NCBI GenBank assembly: GCA_021819435.1
Contig: JAKARB010000009.1
Location: 1 to 64,000 of the forward strand
Length of the DNA: 64,000 nucleotides
Source: Pseudomonadota bacterium
GTDB taxonomy: Bacteria; Pseudomonadota; Gammaproteobacteria; Burkholderiales; Burkholderiaceae_C
Reading direction: 5' to 3'
This document shows, one piece after another, positions 52,281 through 61,751 of the stretch. The first letter of the stretch is position 1. Each line of letters begins with the position of its first letter. The notes beneath the pieces are model-generated. The model made no database searches, was not told where the DNA came from, and saw nothing but the letters and a program-made list of their open reading frames with translations. Both the position numbers and the translations under genes were made by a program.

Positions 52281-52973
52281 TCAACATGAGGCTGTGGCTG
52301 GAACAGGTGCCAGCAGCGGCAGCAACGCAGAGCTGGGTGCCGTCCAACCCACGATGCCGCCTTGCGCTCGGATCATCGCCAGCGTGGCGGCCTTGAAATC
52401 GGGGAAGTAGCTCTCGGTGCCATCCTCCACCAGCAGGCAGTCGTAGCCGCGGTCGTTGGCCTCGCGCATGGTGGTCTGCACACACACCTCGGTGGTCACG
52501 CCCATGATGATCAAGTGGGTGATGCCACGCGCCTGCAGCAACTCCTGAAGGTGGGTGTGGTGGAAGGAGCCTTTGCCAGGCTTGTCGATGACGGGCTCGC
52601 CGGGCAGCGGCGCCAGCTCGGGGATGATGCCGTGGCCCGGTTCACCCTGGATGAGGATGCGGCCCATGGGGCCCATGTCGCCGATGCGCAGGCTGGGCGA
52701 GCCGCGCAGGCGCTTGGCCGGCGGGCAGTCAGACAGGTCGGGCGCGTGGCCTTCGCGGGTGTGGATGACGAGCCCCCCCACGGCGCGCCAGGCGTCCATC
52801 ACGCTGCGCACGGTGGGGATGATGGCGCGCAGGAGGTTCACGTCGTTGCCCAGCGAAGCGCCGAAACCGCCGGGTTCAACGAAGTCGCGCTGCATGTCGA
52901 TGACGATGAGCGCGGTGTGGGCGACATCGAACTCGAATTCGAAGGGCTGGGCCTGGATGGTGAGGGTGCTCAT
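52281..52973 (-). CDS. Isochorismatase-fold cysteine amidohydrolase (copy A)
   Basis: 230 residues. The catalytic triad of the family is readable as D26 (IVIDMQRDF), K134 ([10 protein letters not shown]) and C164 ([17 protein letters not shown]). The overall pattern is that of biuret and related ureido amidohydrolases, including [15 protein letters not shown] and [28 protein letters not shown]. It differs from copy B in the substrate-proximal segments ([14 protein letters not shown] for [13 protein letters not shown]). It could therefore act on a related but distinct substrate such as triuret or another N-carbamoyl amide. It follows the BMP-type ATPase gene by 8 bases. Confidence 0.88.
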   Translation of the reverse strand: MSTLTIQAQPFEFEFDVAHTALIVIDMQRDFVEPGGFGASLGNDVNLLRAIIPTVRSVMDAWRAVGGLVIHTREGHAPDLSDCPPAKRLRGSPSLRIGDMGPMGRILIQGEPGHGIIPELAPLPGEPVIDKPGKGSFHHTHLQELLQARGITHLIIMGVTTEVCVQTTMREANDRGYDCLLVEDGTESYFPDFKAATLAMIRAQGGIVGWTAPSSALLPLLAPVPATASC

Positions 52974-52981
52974 GCGGCCTC

Positions 52982-54592
52982 CTAGTGTGTGCCGTGCTCG
53001 GGCGAGCCATGGTGGTGGCCGCCCATGAAGCTGCCCAGCACGTGGCGGTCGGCGTCGCGAGCGTCGCAGCCGTGCACGACTTGGCCTTCGCTCATCACGA
53101 CGATGCGGTCGGCGAGCTTGAGCAGCTCATCGAGGTCTTCGCTGATGAGCAGCACGGCGCCACCGGCGTTGCGCACGGCCATGATGCGGGCGTGGATCTC
53201 GGCCACGGCGGCGAAATCGAGGCCGAAGACGGGGTTGGCCACGAGCAGCACGTCGACCCGACCATCGAGCTCGCGAGCGAGCACGGCGCGCTGCACGTTG
53301 CCGCCGGATAGCGAGCGGATGGGGGCGTTCTCGCCCTGGGTCTTGATGCCGTAGGTGGCGATGAGTTCACGCGCCTGCTGACGCAGCACGCCACCGCGCA
53401 GCCAGCCGCCGCGCGCGGCCGGAGCCTGGTCGAAGCGGCGTAGGCCGATGTTCATGGCCACGCTGAGGTCGCCCACGCTGGCGTTGCGCAAGGGCTCTTC
53501 GGGCAGGCTGCGCACGTTCAGGCGCTGGTTCTGAGCGCGGGTGGCGCGGTAGGCCTCGCCCGCCACGAAGACCTGACCACCGGCGCGATCGCGCTGGCCG
53601 ACCAGGGCTTCCATCAACTCGCGCTGGCCGTTGCCCGAGACGCCCGCCACGCCGACGATCTCGCCGGACTTCACGCTCAGGCTGAAGTCGCGCACAGCGC
53701 GTTCGCCCCGATCGCCATCGACGCTGAGCGCATCGATGCGCAGGCGTTCGGCGGCATCGGCCGGTTGCGGCGTGCGTTCGAGTTCCTGGCCGAGCGTGCC
53801 CATGGCGCTGCTGGCGTTGGCCGACTCAGCTTGCCCCATCATCTCCGCGCCCAGCATGCGCGGCGTGGTGTCGGCCACGCGGTGGCTGCCCATGAGCTTG
53901 CCCCGGCGCAGCACGCTGACGTCGTCAGACACCTCCATCACCTCGCGGAACTTGTGAGAGATCATGATGACGCTGACATCGCCGGCATGCGCCCGGTCGC
54001 GCAGGGCGCCGAGCACCTCGTCGGCTTCCTGCGGCGTGAGCACCGAGGTGGGCTCGTCAAGGATCAGCAGGCGGGGCTTGAGGTAGAGCTGCTTGAGGAT
54101 TTCGAGCTTCTGCTTTTCGCCGGCGGAGAGGTCGACCGGGCGGGCATCGAGGTCGAGCCGGAAGGGCGTGGTCGACATGAAGGCTTCGAGTTCGGCGCGC
54201 ACCTGCTTCCAGGGGATGACGGCGGGCAAGGCGCCCTTGGCCAGCAGCAGGTTTTCGGCCACGGTCATGCCGGGCACCACGGTGAAATGCTGGTAGACCA
54301 TGCCGATGCCCAGCTCGCGCGCAACCACGGGTGAGGTGATCGCATGCTCGCGGCCGTCGATGAGCACGGCGCCTTCGTCGGGCAGGTGGTAGCCGACGAT
54401 GGCCTTGACCAGCGTGGACTTGCCCGCGCCGTTCTCGCCGAGCAGGGCGTGCAAGGTGCCAGGGCGCACCTCGATGTCGACGTGATCGAGCGCGGTGAAG
54501 GCGCCGAATCGCTTGGTGAGCTGGTAGGTGCTCAGGGCCAGCGCGCCGGTCTTCGGCTGTGGCTGCAAGGTCGGGTCGAGCGGGGCGGTCAT
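52982..54592 (-). CDS. BMP-type (nucleoside-like) ABC importer ATPase, tandem domains
   Basis: 536 residues with two ABC domains. Domain one is complete: [35 protein letters not shown] and [11 protein letters not shown]. Domain two has a degenerate Walker A ([16 protein letters not shown]), [16 protein letters not shown], and [12 protein letters not shown] for the Walker B region, as is usual in sugar/nucleoside importers of this class. It ends in a His-rich tail ([13 protein letters not shown]). It belongs with the two permeases at 59652-61741 and the BMP binding protein at 61752, although seven genes lie between. It powers import of a nucleobase-like or small N-compound. Confidence 0.92.
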   Translation of the reverse strand: MTAPLDPTLQPQPKTGALALSTYQLTKRFGAFTALDHVDIEVRPGTLHALLGENGAGKSTLVKAIVGYHLPDEGAVLIDGREHAITSPVVARELGIGMVYQHFTVVPGMTVAENLLLAKGALPAVIPWKQVRAELEAFMSTTPFRLDLDARPVDLSAGEKQKLEILKQLYLKPRLLILDEPTSVLTPQEADEVLGALRDRAHAGDVSVIMISHKFREVMEVSDDVSVLRRGKLMGSHRVADTTPRMLGAEMMGQAESANASSAMGTLGQELERTPQPADAAERLRIDALSVDGDRGERAVRDFSLSVKSGEIVGVAGVSGNGQRELMEALVGQRDRAGGQVFVAGEAYRATRAQNQRLNVRSLPEEPLRNASVGDLSVAMNIGLRRFDQAPAARGGWLRGGVLRQQARELIATYGIKTQGENAPIRSLSGGNVQRAVLARELDGRVDVLLVANPVFGLDFAAVAEIHARIMAVRNAGGAVLLISEDLDELLKLADRIVVMSEGQVVHGCDARDADRHVLGSFMGGHHHGSPEHGTH

Positions 54593-54624
54593 GTTGGGGT
54601 CCTGTTCGCTCAGTTCATGGGATG

Positions 54625-55440
54625 TCAGGCCGCCATCTCACGGCGGAAGACTTCGAGCGTGCGTGCTTTCACGCGCACGAATTCGGGGTCGGACATGGTT
54701 TCAGGCACGCGCGGGCGCGGCAGGGTGAAGGGCACGATTTCGGCGATGCGGGTGGGCCGGCGCGTCAGCAGCAGGATTTCGTCGGCGAGGAAGACGGCGT
54801 CTTCGAGGTCGTGCGAGACGATGACCATGGTGGTGCCGGTGGCGAGGTGGGCCTCTTGCAGCTTTTCGCGGATGAAGAGGGTCATCTCGAAGTCGAGCGC
54901 CGAGAAGGGCTCGTCGAGGAACATGACTTCGGGGCGGGGTGCGAGCGCGCGCATGATGCAGACGGTCTGCTGCTGGCCACCCGAGAGCTCATAGGGGTAG
55001 CGGGCGAGGTCGAAGCGGATCTCGAAGAGTTTGATCAGCTCTTCAACGCGGGCCTGCACATCGGCTTCTTTCATGCCATGGCGGCGCAGGGGGTAGGCGA
55101 TGTTGTCGCGGGACGTGATCCAGGGGAACAGGGCGTCGCGGTAGTTCTGGAAGACGTAGCCGATCTTGGTTTCCTTCAGCGTCTTGCCGTCGAACAGGAT
55201 CTCGCCTTTGTCCAGGGGGATGAGGCCGGCGATCATGTTCATCAGCGTGGACTTGCCGCAGCCGTTGGGGCCGAAGATGGAGACGATCTTGCTGCGTGGG
55301 AGGTCGAGGTTGAAGTCGGTGTAGAGCGGTTTGCCGGCGAAGGACTTGCACAGGCCGCGGACGGTGACGTGGGGGCGGGGGTTGGTCGCCTCTTGATGAG
55401 GGGCCATCGGTTCATCTTTCATCAGGACGGCGGCGTTCAT
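54625..55440 (-). CDS. NitT/TauT-type ABC importer ATPase
   Basis: 271 residues, single ABC domain: GPNGCGKSTLMNMIAGLIPL, YELSGGQQQTVCIMRALA, VMFLDEPFSALD and IVSHDLEDAVFLADEI. This is the NitT/TauT/SsuB branch that drives uptake of nitrate, taurine, thiamine-precursor or small organic amides. It is separated from its permease gene by 481 bases of repeat-rich sequence. It has its own ribosome site (AAAGGACC). Confidence 0.92.
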   Translation of the reverse strand: MNAAVLMKDEPMAPHQEATNPRPHVTVRGLCKSFAGKPLYTDFNLDLPRSKIVSIFGPNGCGKSTLMNMIAGLIPLDKGEILFDGKTLKETKIGYVFQNYRDALFPWITSRDNIAYPLRRHGMKEADVQARVEELIKLFEIRFDLARYPYELSGGQQQTVCIMRALAPRPEVMFLDEPFSALDFEMTLFIREKLQEAHLATGTTMVIVSHDLEDAVFLADEILLLTRRPTRIAEIVPFTLPRPRVPETMSDPEFVRVKARTLEVFRREMAA

Positions 55441-55641
55441 GGGGTGGTCCTTTTGAAGGAAGATGTTGGTGGGTTGGAGGTTGCTGTTTGGTTGGAGATT
55501 GCGCGGTGAAACCGAAGCGGGCAGTGGGGTACACGGCTCCGCTCATGTCCTCCGCCCAGGCTGCGCCCGGTCTCCCCCTTTACTTCGCTGCGCCATGCCC
55601 CCCACGGCCCGCTTCTTTCACCGCGCTGGTGGTGGGAAGAA

Positions 55642-55677
55642 GGAGATTGGTTGCGGCGTTTGCCGCAACCAATCTCC
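55642..55677. repeat. Perfect 16-bp hairpin with GTTT loop
   Basis: GGAGATTGGTTGCGGC and GCCGCAACCAATCTCC pair over all 16 bases around a four-base loop. This is one of the strongest stem-loops in the window and lies in the middle of the repeat block. No T-run follows, so it is not an ordinary terminator. Confidence 0.92.
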
Positions 55678-55796
55678 CAGCCTTCGCGAAGCGAAGGCAC
55701 TGCCAGAGCGTCGCGCAACATCGGTGCGTCGGTGGCAGGCGTAGCGAAGTAAAGGAGGAGACCAGGCGCAGCCTGGGCGGAGGAGAGAGCCCCGAC

Positions 55797-55821
55797 ACAA
55801 ACAGTCCAGTGGACTGTTTGT
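55797..55821. repeat. Nearly continuous 25-bp palindrome
   Basis: Arms ACAAACAGTCCA and TGGACTGTTTGT surround a single G. As DNA this is a protein-binding-size operator. As RNA it would need to open for a loop. A further perfect 8-bp hairpin, GCCCGAGG-CCACTG-CCTCGGGC, follows at 55833-55854. Confidence 0.9.
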
Positions 55822-55921
55822 GCGTGGCGAGCGCCCGAGGCCACTGCCTCGGGCATGAGCGGAGCCTGCCACCGACGCGCTGATGCCTGCACAGTGATGG
55901 CATACCTGAGCGCAGCCCCAC

Positions 55922-56701
55922 TCATGCTTTGCCACTCCAATGAACCAACCGCTTCTCAATCAGCAAGAACACCAGGTTGAGCACATAGCCCAGCGCCCCA
56001 GTGATCAAGATCGACGTGTACATGTCCTTCACGTTGAAGACCTGCTGCGCATCGATGATGCGATGCCCCAGCCCCGTCTCCGACCCGATGAACATCTCGG
56101 CCACGATGACGATCACCAACGACATCGACACCCCCGTGCGCAAGCCCACGAAGGTCTGCGCCAGGCTCTCCATGAGCATCACATCCTTGAACACGTGCCA
56201 GCGCGACACGCCCATGATTTGCGCGGCCATCACGCGGGTCTTCTTGGCGTTCATCACACCATAGGCGCTGTTGAACAGCACCAGCAGCACGGCCGCGAAA
56301 GCGGCGATGGCGATCTTGTTGGCGTCGGTGATGCCGAAGATCAGCAAGAACAGCGGGATCAGCGCCGAAGAAGGCGTGGAGCGAAAGAAGTCGATGAGGA
56401 ACTCGACGCTGCGGTAGGCATTGACCGAGCTGCCCAGCATCACCCCCAACGGCACGCCGATGGCCACGGCGATGCCGAAGGCCGAGAGCGTGCGCACCAG
56501 GGTCGACATGAAGTCTTCTCGGATGGCACCACTGACCACCACCTCCCACAGGTGCGCCAGCGTCTCGCCGGGCGGCGGCAGCAGAACGGGCTTGACCCAC
56601 TGCGCAGAGATCACCAGTTGCCAGATGCCGAACAGCAGGAGCGGCCCCATCAAGGGCATCAGCCTGGCGTCGAACAATCGGTCCAGTGGCTTGGGGATCA
56701 T
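55922..56701 (-). CDS. NitT/TauT-type ABC importer permease
   Basis: 259 residues with about six hydrophobic helices and the BPD_transp EAA loop around AQIMGVSRWHVFKDVMLMESL, the contact with the ATPase. LLPPPGETLAHLWEV at the N-terminus is typical of SsuC/TauC-like permeases. It is preceded by the binding-protein gene (26-base gap) and followed by the repeat block before its ATPase. Confidence 0.92.
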   Translation of the reverse strand: MIPKPLDRLFDARLMPLMGPLLLFGIWQLVISAQWVKPVLLPPPGETLAHLWEVVVSGAIREDFMSTLVRTLSAFGIAVAIGVPLGVMLGSSVNAYRSVEFLIDFFRSTPSSALIPLFLLIFGITDANKIAIAAFAAVLLVLFNSAYGVMNAKKTRVMAAQIMGVSRWHVFKDVMLMESLAQTFVGLRTGVSMSLVIVIVAEMFIGSETGLGHRIIDAQQVFNVKDMYTSILITGALGYVLNLVFLLIEKRLVHWSGKA

Positions 56702-56727
56702 GGGGTCTCCGTGCGCGGTGAGCGGCC

Positions 56728-57705
56728 TCAGCCGACGTAGATCAGCGGCTTGACGGGCACCGCGCGCGAAAAAATCTTGCGCTCGGTGAAGATGTCGAAG
56801 AACTTCTGGAAGTAGCCCAAGTCGGAGGCGGTGAACTCGTTGTAGAGCGTGAAGCCCGCCAGCGGCACCTCCTGCACCAGCGAGGGCTCGATGGCCGTGA
56901 AGCCGTCGATGTGCTTGCGCACCTCGGCCGGGTTCTTGCGCACGAAGTCCACGGCCTTCGCGTACGTGGCGATGTACTTCTTCGCATCCGCTGGCCGCTC
57001 TTTCAGGAAGGCGGTCGTGACGCTGGCAGAGCCACCGAACCAGGGCGCATCGGGTGCACCCAGCACGTATTTGCTGATGACGCCGTTCTCCAGCACACGC
57101 GTGAGCCCCTTGAGGCGGCCCGCCGTGCCTGTGGGCTCCAATGTGTAAACAGCATCGAGCTGATCAGCGGCCAGCGCAGGCACGTGTTGGCCGATGGGCA
57201 GCTCGGTGACTTTGGGGTCGACGATGCCGTTCTTCTCCAGGATGATCTTGGCCAGTGTGACGTTCTGGATGCCGGGGCCAGACGCCACGCGCTTGCCCTT
57301 GAGTTCGGCGATCGACTTGATCGGGCTTTCTTTGGGCACCACGAACTGGTCGAGCACCAGCTTGTGGTTGGAAGGGTTGGAGCAGATGATCTTGAACAGG
57401 CCAGGCGAGGTGATCTCGGCCAAGGCCAACACCGCCGAGGCCGTGCCGTTGGCCGAGCCGTGGATGCGCCCGGCGATCATGGCTTCGGCCACCTGCTGCG
57501 CGCTGGCGAACTTCACGCCTTCGACATTCAGGCCCGCCTCTTTGAAGAAGCCGCGCTCCAGCGCGGTGTAAAGCGGCAAGCCCGATGCGATGGGCCAGTA
57601 ACCGATGAGGATCTTGCCGTCCTGCGCATGCGCGGAGGGCAAGCCGGCGCCCAATGCAAGGGCTGCGGCGGAGGTCTGGATGAACTGGCGACGTGAGGTG
57701 CTCAT
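56728..57705 (-). CDS. NitT/TauT-type ABC substrate-binding protein
   Basis: 325 residues. The Tat-like signal is MSTSRRQFIQTSAAALALGA. The mature part (ILIGYWPIASGLPLYTALER, KGKRVASGPGIQNVTLAKII, VTELPIGQHVPALAADQLDA) follows the NMT1/SsuA-like periplasmic binding fold. It would capture the substrate outside the membrane for the permease and ATPase behind it. The substrate is unknown; its position between biuret-hydrolase-like and permease genes suggests a small amide. Confidence 0.9.
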   Translation of the reverse strand: MSTSRRQFIQTSAAALALGAGLPSAHAQDGKILIGYWPIASGLPLYTALERGFFKEAGLNVEGVKFASAQQVAEAMIAGRIHGSANGTASAVLALAEITSPGLFKIICSNPSNHKLVLDQFVVPKESPIKSIAELKGKRVASGPGIQNVTLAKIILEKNGIVDPKVTELPIGQHVPALAADQLDAVYTLEPTGTAGRLKGLTRVLENGVISKYVLGAPDAPWFGGSASVTTAFLKERPADAKKYIATYAKAVDFVRKNPAEVRKHIDGFTAIEPSLVQEVPLAGFTLYNEFTASDLGYFQKFFDIFTERKIFSRAVPVKPLIYVG

Positions 57706-57785
57706 GGGTTCTGCCTTGGAACGACGAAGGAGATCACCGGATGGGACAACGATGGAACGAACAAACAAGCGAGCCGGCCCCGGTC

Positions 57786-58526
57786 TCAGGCAACGCGGCT
57801 GACCGCGACCGACTGAGCCACCGTGGGCCATGCCTGCATCACATGCATCACGGCCTTGGAATCGGTGAAGGCGCCGAACACGCCGCCTTGCATCTTGATC
57901 ATCGAGAAGGCGGCGGCGTGGTTGCCAGGGTCGGTCGCACCGGTGCAATCGGTCAGCATCACGCACTCGAAGCCCCGGTCGTTGGCGTCGCGCATGGTGG
58001 TGTGCACGCACACGTCGGTGGTGATGCCGGTCAGGATCACGTTCTGGATGCCCTTGGTGTGCAGGATCAACTCCAGGTCGGTCGCGTAGAAGGAGCCCTT
58101 GCCGGGTTTGTCGACGATGGGCTCGCCATCGATCGGGTAGAGCTCGGGGATGATGTCCCAGCCCGGCTCGCCGCGCACCAGGATGCGGCCGCACGGCCCC
58201 ATGTCGCCGATGCCGACGCCGTTGGTGCCGATCTGGCGGGAGCGCCAGCGCTTGTTGGCGGGCAGGTCGCTCAGGTCGGGTCGATGACCCTCGCGGGTGT
58301 GGATGACGAGCATGCCGACGCGGCGCGCCTCGGCCAGCAAGGCCTTGATGGGTTCGATGGGCGCGCGCGTGGCGCTGATGTCGTAGCCCATCTTGTCGAC
58401 GTAGCCGCCCTTGCCGCAGAAGTCGGTCTGCATGTCGATGATGATCAGCGCCGTGTTGGCGGGGCGGAAATCGCCGTTGTAGGGCCACTGGTAGGGCTGG
58501 GCGTCGACGTGGGTGAGAGAGCTCAT
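57786..58526 (-). CDS. Biuret hydrolase-like cysteine amidohydrolase (copy B)
   Basis: 246 residues. The triad is D31 (IIIDMQTDF), K143 ([17 protein letters not shown]) and C173 ([17 protein letters not shown]). Landmarks match what I recall of characterised biuret hydrolase (BiuH): [10 protein letters not shown] at the start, [52 protein letters not shown] and [11 protein letters not shown]. It would split biuret to allophanate and ammonia in the cytoplasm. It overlaps the formamidase stop by four bases, so the two are translated together. No allophanate hydrolase is in the window. Confidence 0.88.
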   Translation of the reverse strand: MSSLTHVDAQPYQWPYNGDFRPANTALIIIDMQTDFCGKGGYVDKMGYDISATRAPIEPIKALLAEARRVGMLVIHTREGHRPDLSDLPANKRWRSRQIGTNGVGIGDMGPCGRILVRGEPGWDIIPELYPIDGEPIVDKPGKGSFYATDLELILHTKGIQNVILTGITTDVCVHTTMRDANDRGFECVMLTDCTGATDPGNHAAAFSMIKMQGGVFGAFTDSKAVMHVMQAWPTVAQSVAVSRVA

Positions 58527-59572
58527 GCGGCGTCCTTCAGGTGGGATGGGTGATCGGATGCGGCCAGCAGATTGGGCTCGCTGCCCCTGAACAGCCGGGT
58601 GGGCGGCGCGAAGCCGCAGGCACCGCCGTCGGTGTGGACGACCTCGTCCTCCCAGGGCAGGCGGGCGCGGCCGGCCACCATGTCTTGCATGAAGGTGTAG
58701 GGGCAGTCTTGTGCGCCGCCTTTCACCGCCACGTAGCCCCGGTGGAAGAACTGGTGGATGTTGTTCTCCACGCCCCAGTGCACGCGGGCTTCGCGGACCA
58801 GGTCGGCGCGCACCTCGGCGCACACGATTTCATCGGGGCGGCCACCGCCTTGGGCCATCACGGTGCCATCGAAGTTGCACACCATGGCCTCGCCCATGGA
58901 GTCGAAAGTGCCGTCGCTGCCACACAGGCAGACGCTGGCAGTGACCATCAGGTTTTGGAAGGCATTGGCCTGGTTGGTGATGGACCATGCGTGACGAATG
59001 GGCGCCGTGTAGCCGGCGGTTCGGATCATCAGCTCGGCGCCCTGGTAGGCGCACTCGCGCGCCATCTCGGGGAACATGCCGTCGTGGCAGATGATGAGCG
59101 CGAGCTTCACCCCCTTGGGGCCGGTGATGACGGGGATGCCCATGTTGCCCGGCTCCCAGGGCTCGACCGGCACCCAGGGGTGGTACTTGCGGTAGTAGAG
59201 CTTGAGCTCACCCTGGTCATCGATGATGAGACCGGTGTTGTACGGGTTGCCATGCACGTTCTTCTCCATGATGGAGAAGCAGCCCCAGATCTGGTGCTGC
59301 ACACACGCCGCCTTGAACGCCGCCACCTCGGGGCCATCGAGCGTGACCATGAGCTCATCGGCCGTGCTCATGCTCAAGCCGTGCAGCGAGTACTCGGGAA
59401 ACACCACCAGGTCCATGCCCGGGTAGCTGCGGCGGGCCTTGCCCACCATGTCCACAATGCGCTGGGTCTGCGCGGCCAACTGCGCCGTCGTCTCGACCAC
59501 CGGCAGTTGAAGTTGCACCAGGCCCATCACCATGCCCGAAGGCGTCTTGTTCAGGCCACCGAGTCCACTCAT
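58523..59572 (-). CDS. amiF: Formamidase / aliphatic amidase, nitrilase superfamily
   Basis: 349 residues. The nitrilase triad is E60 ([10 protein letters not shown]), K129 ([14 protein letters not shown]) and C162 ([16 protein letters not shown]). [22 protein letters not shown]-like [14 protein letters not shown] and [21 protein letters not shown] match AmiF formamidases, which make formate and ammonia. A simple-amide substrate is thus likely, although paralogous amidases are hard to tell apart. It is the fourth gene of the cluster in transcription order. Confidence 0.88.
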   Translation of the reverse strand: MSGLGGLNKTPSGMVMGLVQLQLPVVETTAQLAAQTQRIVDMVGKARRSYPGMDLVVFPEYSLHGLSMSTADELMVTLDGPEVAAFKAACVQHQIWGCFSIMEKNVHGNPYNTGLIIDDQGELKLYYRKYHPWVPVEPWEPGNMGIPVITGPKGVKLALIICHDGMFPEMARECAYQGAELMIRTAGYTAPIRHAWSITNQANAFQNLMVTASVCLCGSDGTFDSMGEAMVCNFDGTVMAQGGGRPDEIVCAEVRADLVREARVHWGVENNIHQFFHRGYVAVKGGAQDCPYTFMQDMVAGRARLPWEDEVVHTDGGACGFAPPTRLFRGSEPNLLAASDHPSHLKDAA

Positions 59573-59651
59573 CGTCAGGCTCCTTTCAAGTCCTCACACA
59601 GGCCGGACACCGCCAATCATCAGCAGGCGATGCCACGCAACAAGCACCTCG

Positions 59652-60578
59652 TCAGCGCGACACACCCAGCTCCATCGGCGCGCCTTGCAGCGAACGCTTG
59701 GGGCTGCAGGTCCAGACCAGGATGAGCAAGGTCAGCGCATAAGGCATGGCGTTGAAGAGGTGGTAGCCCCAGCCGATGCCAACCGACTGCAAGGCCGGGC
59801 CCAAGGCGCCCGCGCCCCCAAACAACAAGGCCGCGCCCAGGCAGGCCAGCGGCCGCCAGCGCGCGAAGATGACGAGCGCCACAGCGATCAGGCCCTGTCC
59901 CGACGACAGGCCCTCATTCCAGCTGCCGGGGTAGTACAAAGAAAGCGAAGCCCCACCGATGCCAGCCAGGAAGCCGCCCGCCGTGGTCGCCCAGATGCGC
60001 ACGCCATTGACCGAGTAGCCCAGAGCGCGAGCCGCATCGCTGCTGTCGCCCGCCATGCGCACGATCAGTCCCCAGCGCGTGTTGGCGAAGGCCCAGGCCA
60101 TGAAGGCCGCAAGCGCCACGCCGATGGGGAACAGCGCGTTGATGCGCAGCGCCGCCTGCACCTGCGAGGAATCGCTCCAGGCACCCCACTCCAGCGCCGG
60201 CAGTTGCGCGGCCTGCGGCTGGATCAAGGGCTTGCCCAGGTAAAAGGCCAGCCCCGCGCCCAACAGCATCAAGGCGATGCCAGTGGCGATGTCATTGACC
60301 CGTGGCAGCGAACACAGCAAGCCATGCAGCATGGCCAGCAAGGCCCCCGCGAAGGCCGCCGCCAACACGCCCAGCCAGGCCGATCCCGTGAGGTAACTGC
60401 CCGCGAAGCCCGTCATGGCCGAGAGCACCAGCACGCCCTCCAGCCCCAGGTTGATGCGGCCGGATTTTTCAGTGAGGCACTCGCCCAGGCTCACGAAAAG
60501 GAAGGGCGTACCCACGCGGATCGCGCCGCCCAGCACAGCCAGGGCCACGTCCGCCCACAGATTCGGATCGACGCTCAT
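59652..60578 (-). CDS. BMP-type ABC importer permease 2
   Basis: 308 residues, about eight hydrophobic helices. FVSLGECLTEKSGRINLGLEGVLVL and VNDIATGIALMLLGAGLAFYLG are typical of the second permease of nucleoside/BMP importers (NupQ/YufQ). It overlaps permease 1 by four bases and forms the membrane channel with it. Confidence 0.92.
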   Translation of the reverse strand: MSVDPNLWADVALAVLGGAIRVGTPFLFVSLGECLTEKSGRINLGLEGVLVLSAMTGFAGSYLTGSAWLGVLAAAFAGALLAMLHGLLCSLPRVNDIATGIALMLLGAGLAFYLGKPLIQPQAAQLPALEWGAWSDSSQVQAALRINALFPIGVALAAFMAWAFANTRWGLIVRMAGDSSDAARALGYSVNGVRIWATTAGGFLAGIGGASLSLYYPGSWNEGLSSGQGLIAVALVIFARWRPLACLGAALLFGGAGALGPALQSVGIGWGYHLFNAMPYALTLLILVWTCSPKRSLQGAPMELGVSR

Positions 60579-61741
60579 GCGGCCTCCTTGTTTTGGCGAA
60601 TGGCCCGGATGGCCTCGCGCTGCAAGCGCTGCCGGCTCGTTTCATGCCCTGGCGTGGCGGGTGACATCGCCGCGCGCGCCTGCAACCAGCCGCCCAGGCG
60701 GCCACGCCAAGCCTCGGCCGCCAGGATCAGCACGAAGGCGAAGCCCTGCAACACCAGCACCGATGCATCAGGCAGATCGAGCCGGCGCTGCAACAGGCTG
60801 CCCGCCGCCCCGAAGCCGCCGAACAGCACCGCCACCGGCACGATGGCCCAGGGGTTGTGCCGGGCCACGAAGGACACCAGGATGCCCGTGTAGCCCAGCC
60901 CCACGATGAGCGACGCGTTGGCCGAGGTGTGCACCGCCGCCACCTCGATGCCACCAGCCAGCCCGGCCCCCGCGCCACCCAGCGCACAGGCCGTGATGAT
61001 GAGGCGATGGCTGGGCAGCCCCACCAGCCGCGCCGCCCGCGCGTTGCCGCCCACCACGCGGGTGGCGAAGCCATGCGTGGTGCCATGCAACCACAGCCCT
61101 GCCGCCACACAGGCCACCACGCCGATCACCAGCCCCCAATGCACGTCGTAGCCCGGGATCAGGCCCATCAGCACACTCTCGGGCAGCGGCTGGGTGGATG
61201 GCTTGTTGAGGCTAGACGGGTCGCGCATGGGCCCCTCCACCAGGTGCTTGAACAGACCGATGGCCAGGTAGCTCAGCAGCAACGAACTGATGGTTTCGTT
61301 CACCCCGCGGTATTGGCGCAGGACACCCGCCAGAGCGATCCAGGCCGCGCCGGCCAGCGCCGAGGCCATCAGCACCATCACCGTGCCAGCCATGCCGCCC
61401 GGCACGCCCATCAAGTAGGGCAGGCCCGCGCAAGCAAGGCCGCCCAGCACCAACGCGCCCTCGCCGCCGATCACCATCAGCCCGGCTCGCTGCGGCAAGG
61501 CCACGCACAGCGCGGTCAGCATCAAGGGCGCGGCGCGCTGCAGCGTGTTCTGCCACGAGAAGGCATCGCCGAAGGCACCCTTGAAGAGCAGCACCCACGC
61601 CTCCACCGGCGATGCCCCGCCCAGCCAGACAAAACCACCGAACAGCAGCAGGCTGCCGGCCAGCGCGAGCACGGGCAACAGCACGTTGTCGAACAAGGTG
61701 ACCCAGGGCGATGAGGCGGCAGAGGCCGCGGGTGCAGACAT
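60575..61741 (-). CDS. BMP-type ABC importer permease 1
   Basis: 388 residues from MSAPAASAASSPWVTL; the in-frame ATG ten codons earlier overlaps the upstream gene end. About eight to nine hydrophobic helices with LQRAAPLMLTALCVALPQRAGLMVIGGEGALVLGG and GVNETISSLLLSYLAIGLFKHLVEGP, the pattern of NupP/YufP permeases. Partner of permease 2. Confidence 0.92.
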   Translation of the reverse strand: MSAPAASAASSPWVTLFDNVLLPVLALAGSLLLFGGFVWLGGASPVEAWVLLFKGAFGDAFSWQNTLQRAAPLMLTALCVALPQRAGLMVIGGEGALVLGGLACAGLPYLMGVPGGMAGTVMVLMASALAGAAWIALAGVLRQYRGVNETISSLLLSYLAIGLFKHLVEGPMRDPSSLNKPSTQPLPESVLMGLIPGYDVHWGLVIGVVACVAAGLWLHGTTHGFATRVVGGNARAARLVGLPSHRLIITACALGGAGAGLAGGIEVAAVHTSANASLIVGLGYTGILVSFVARHNPWAIVPVAVLFGGFGAAGSLLQRRLDLPDASVLVLQGFAFVLILAAEAWRGRLGGWLQARAAMSPATPGHETSRQRLQREAIRAIRQNKEAA

Positions 61742-61751
61742 GGTGGTGTCC

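Larger units (their letters stand above)
55535..55878. repeat. Composite block of interleaved inverted repeats inside the operon
   Basis: The 481-base gap 55441-55921 has no gene but at least three long inverted repeats whose arms interlock. C: GGCTCCGCTCATG (55535-55547) with CATGAGCGGAGCC (55854-55866), perfect 13 bp. A: 55548-55589 with 55743-55784, 40 of 42 matching. B: GCGTCGGTGGCAGGC (55726-55740) with GCCTGCCACCGACGC (55864-55878), perfect 15 bp. Two perfect hairpins lie within and are listed separately. B and C share bases, so only alternative pairings are possible at once. The sequence is transcribed with the operon, so it could form switching RNA structures, or it could be a decayed mobile repeat. 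Confidence 0.85.
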
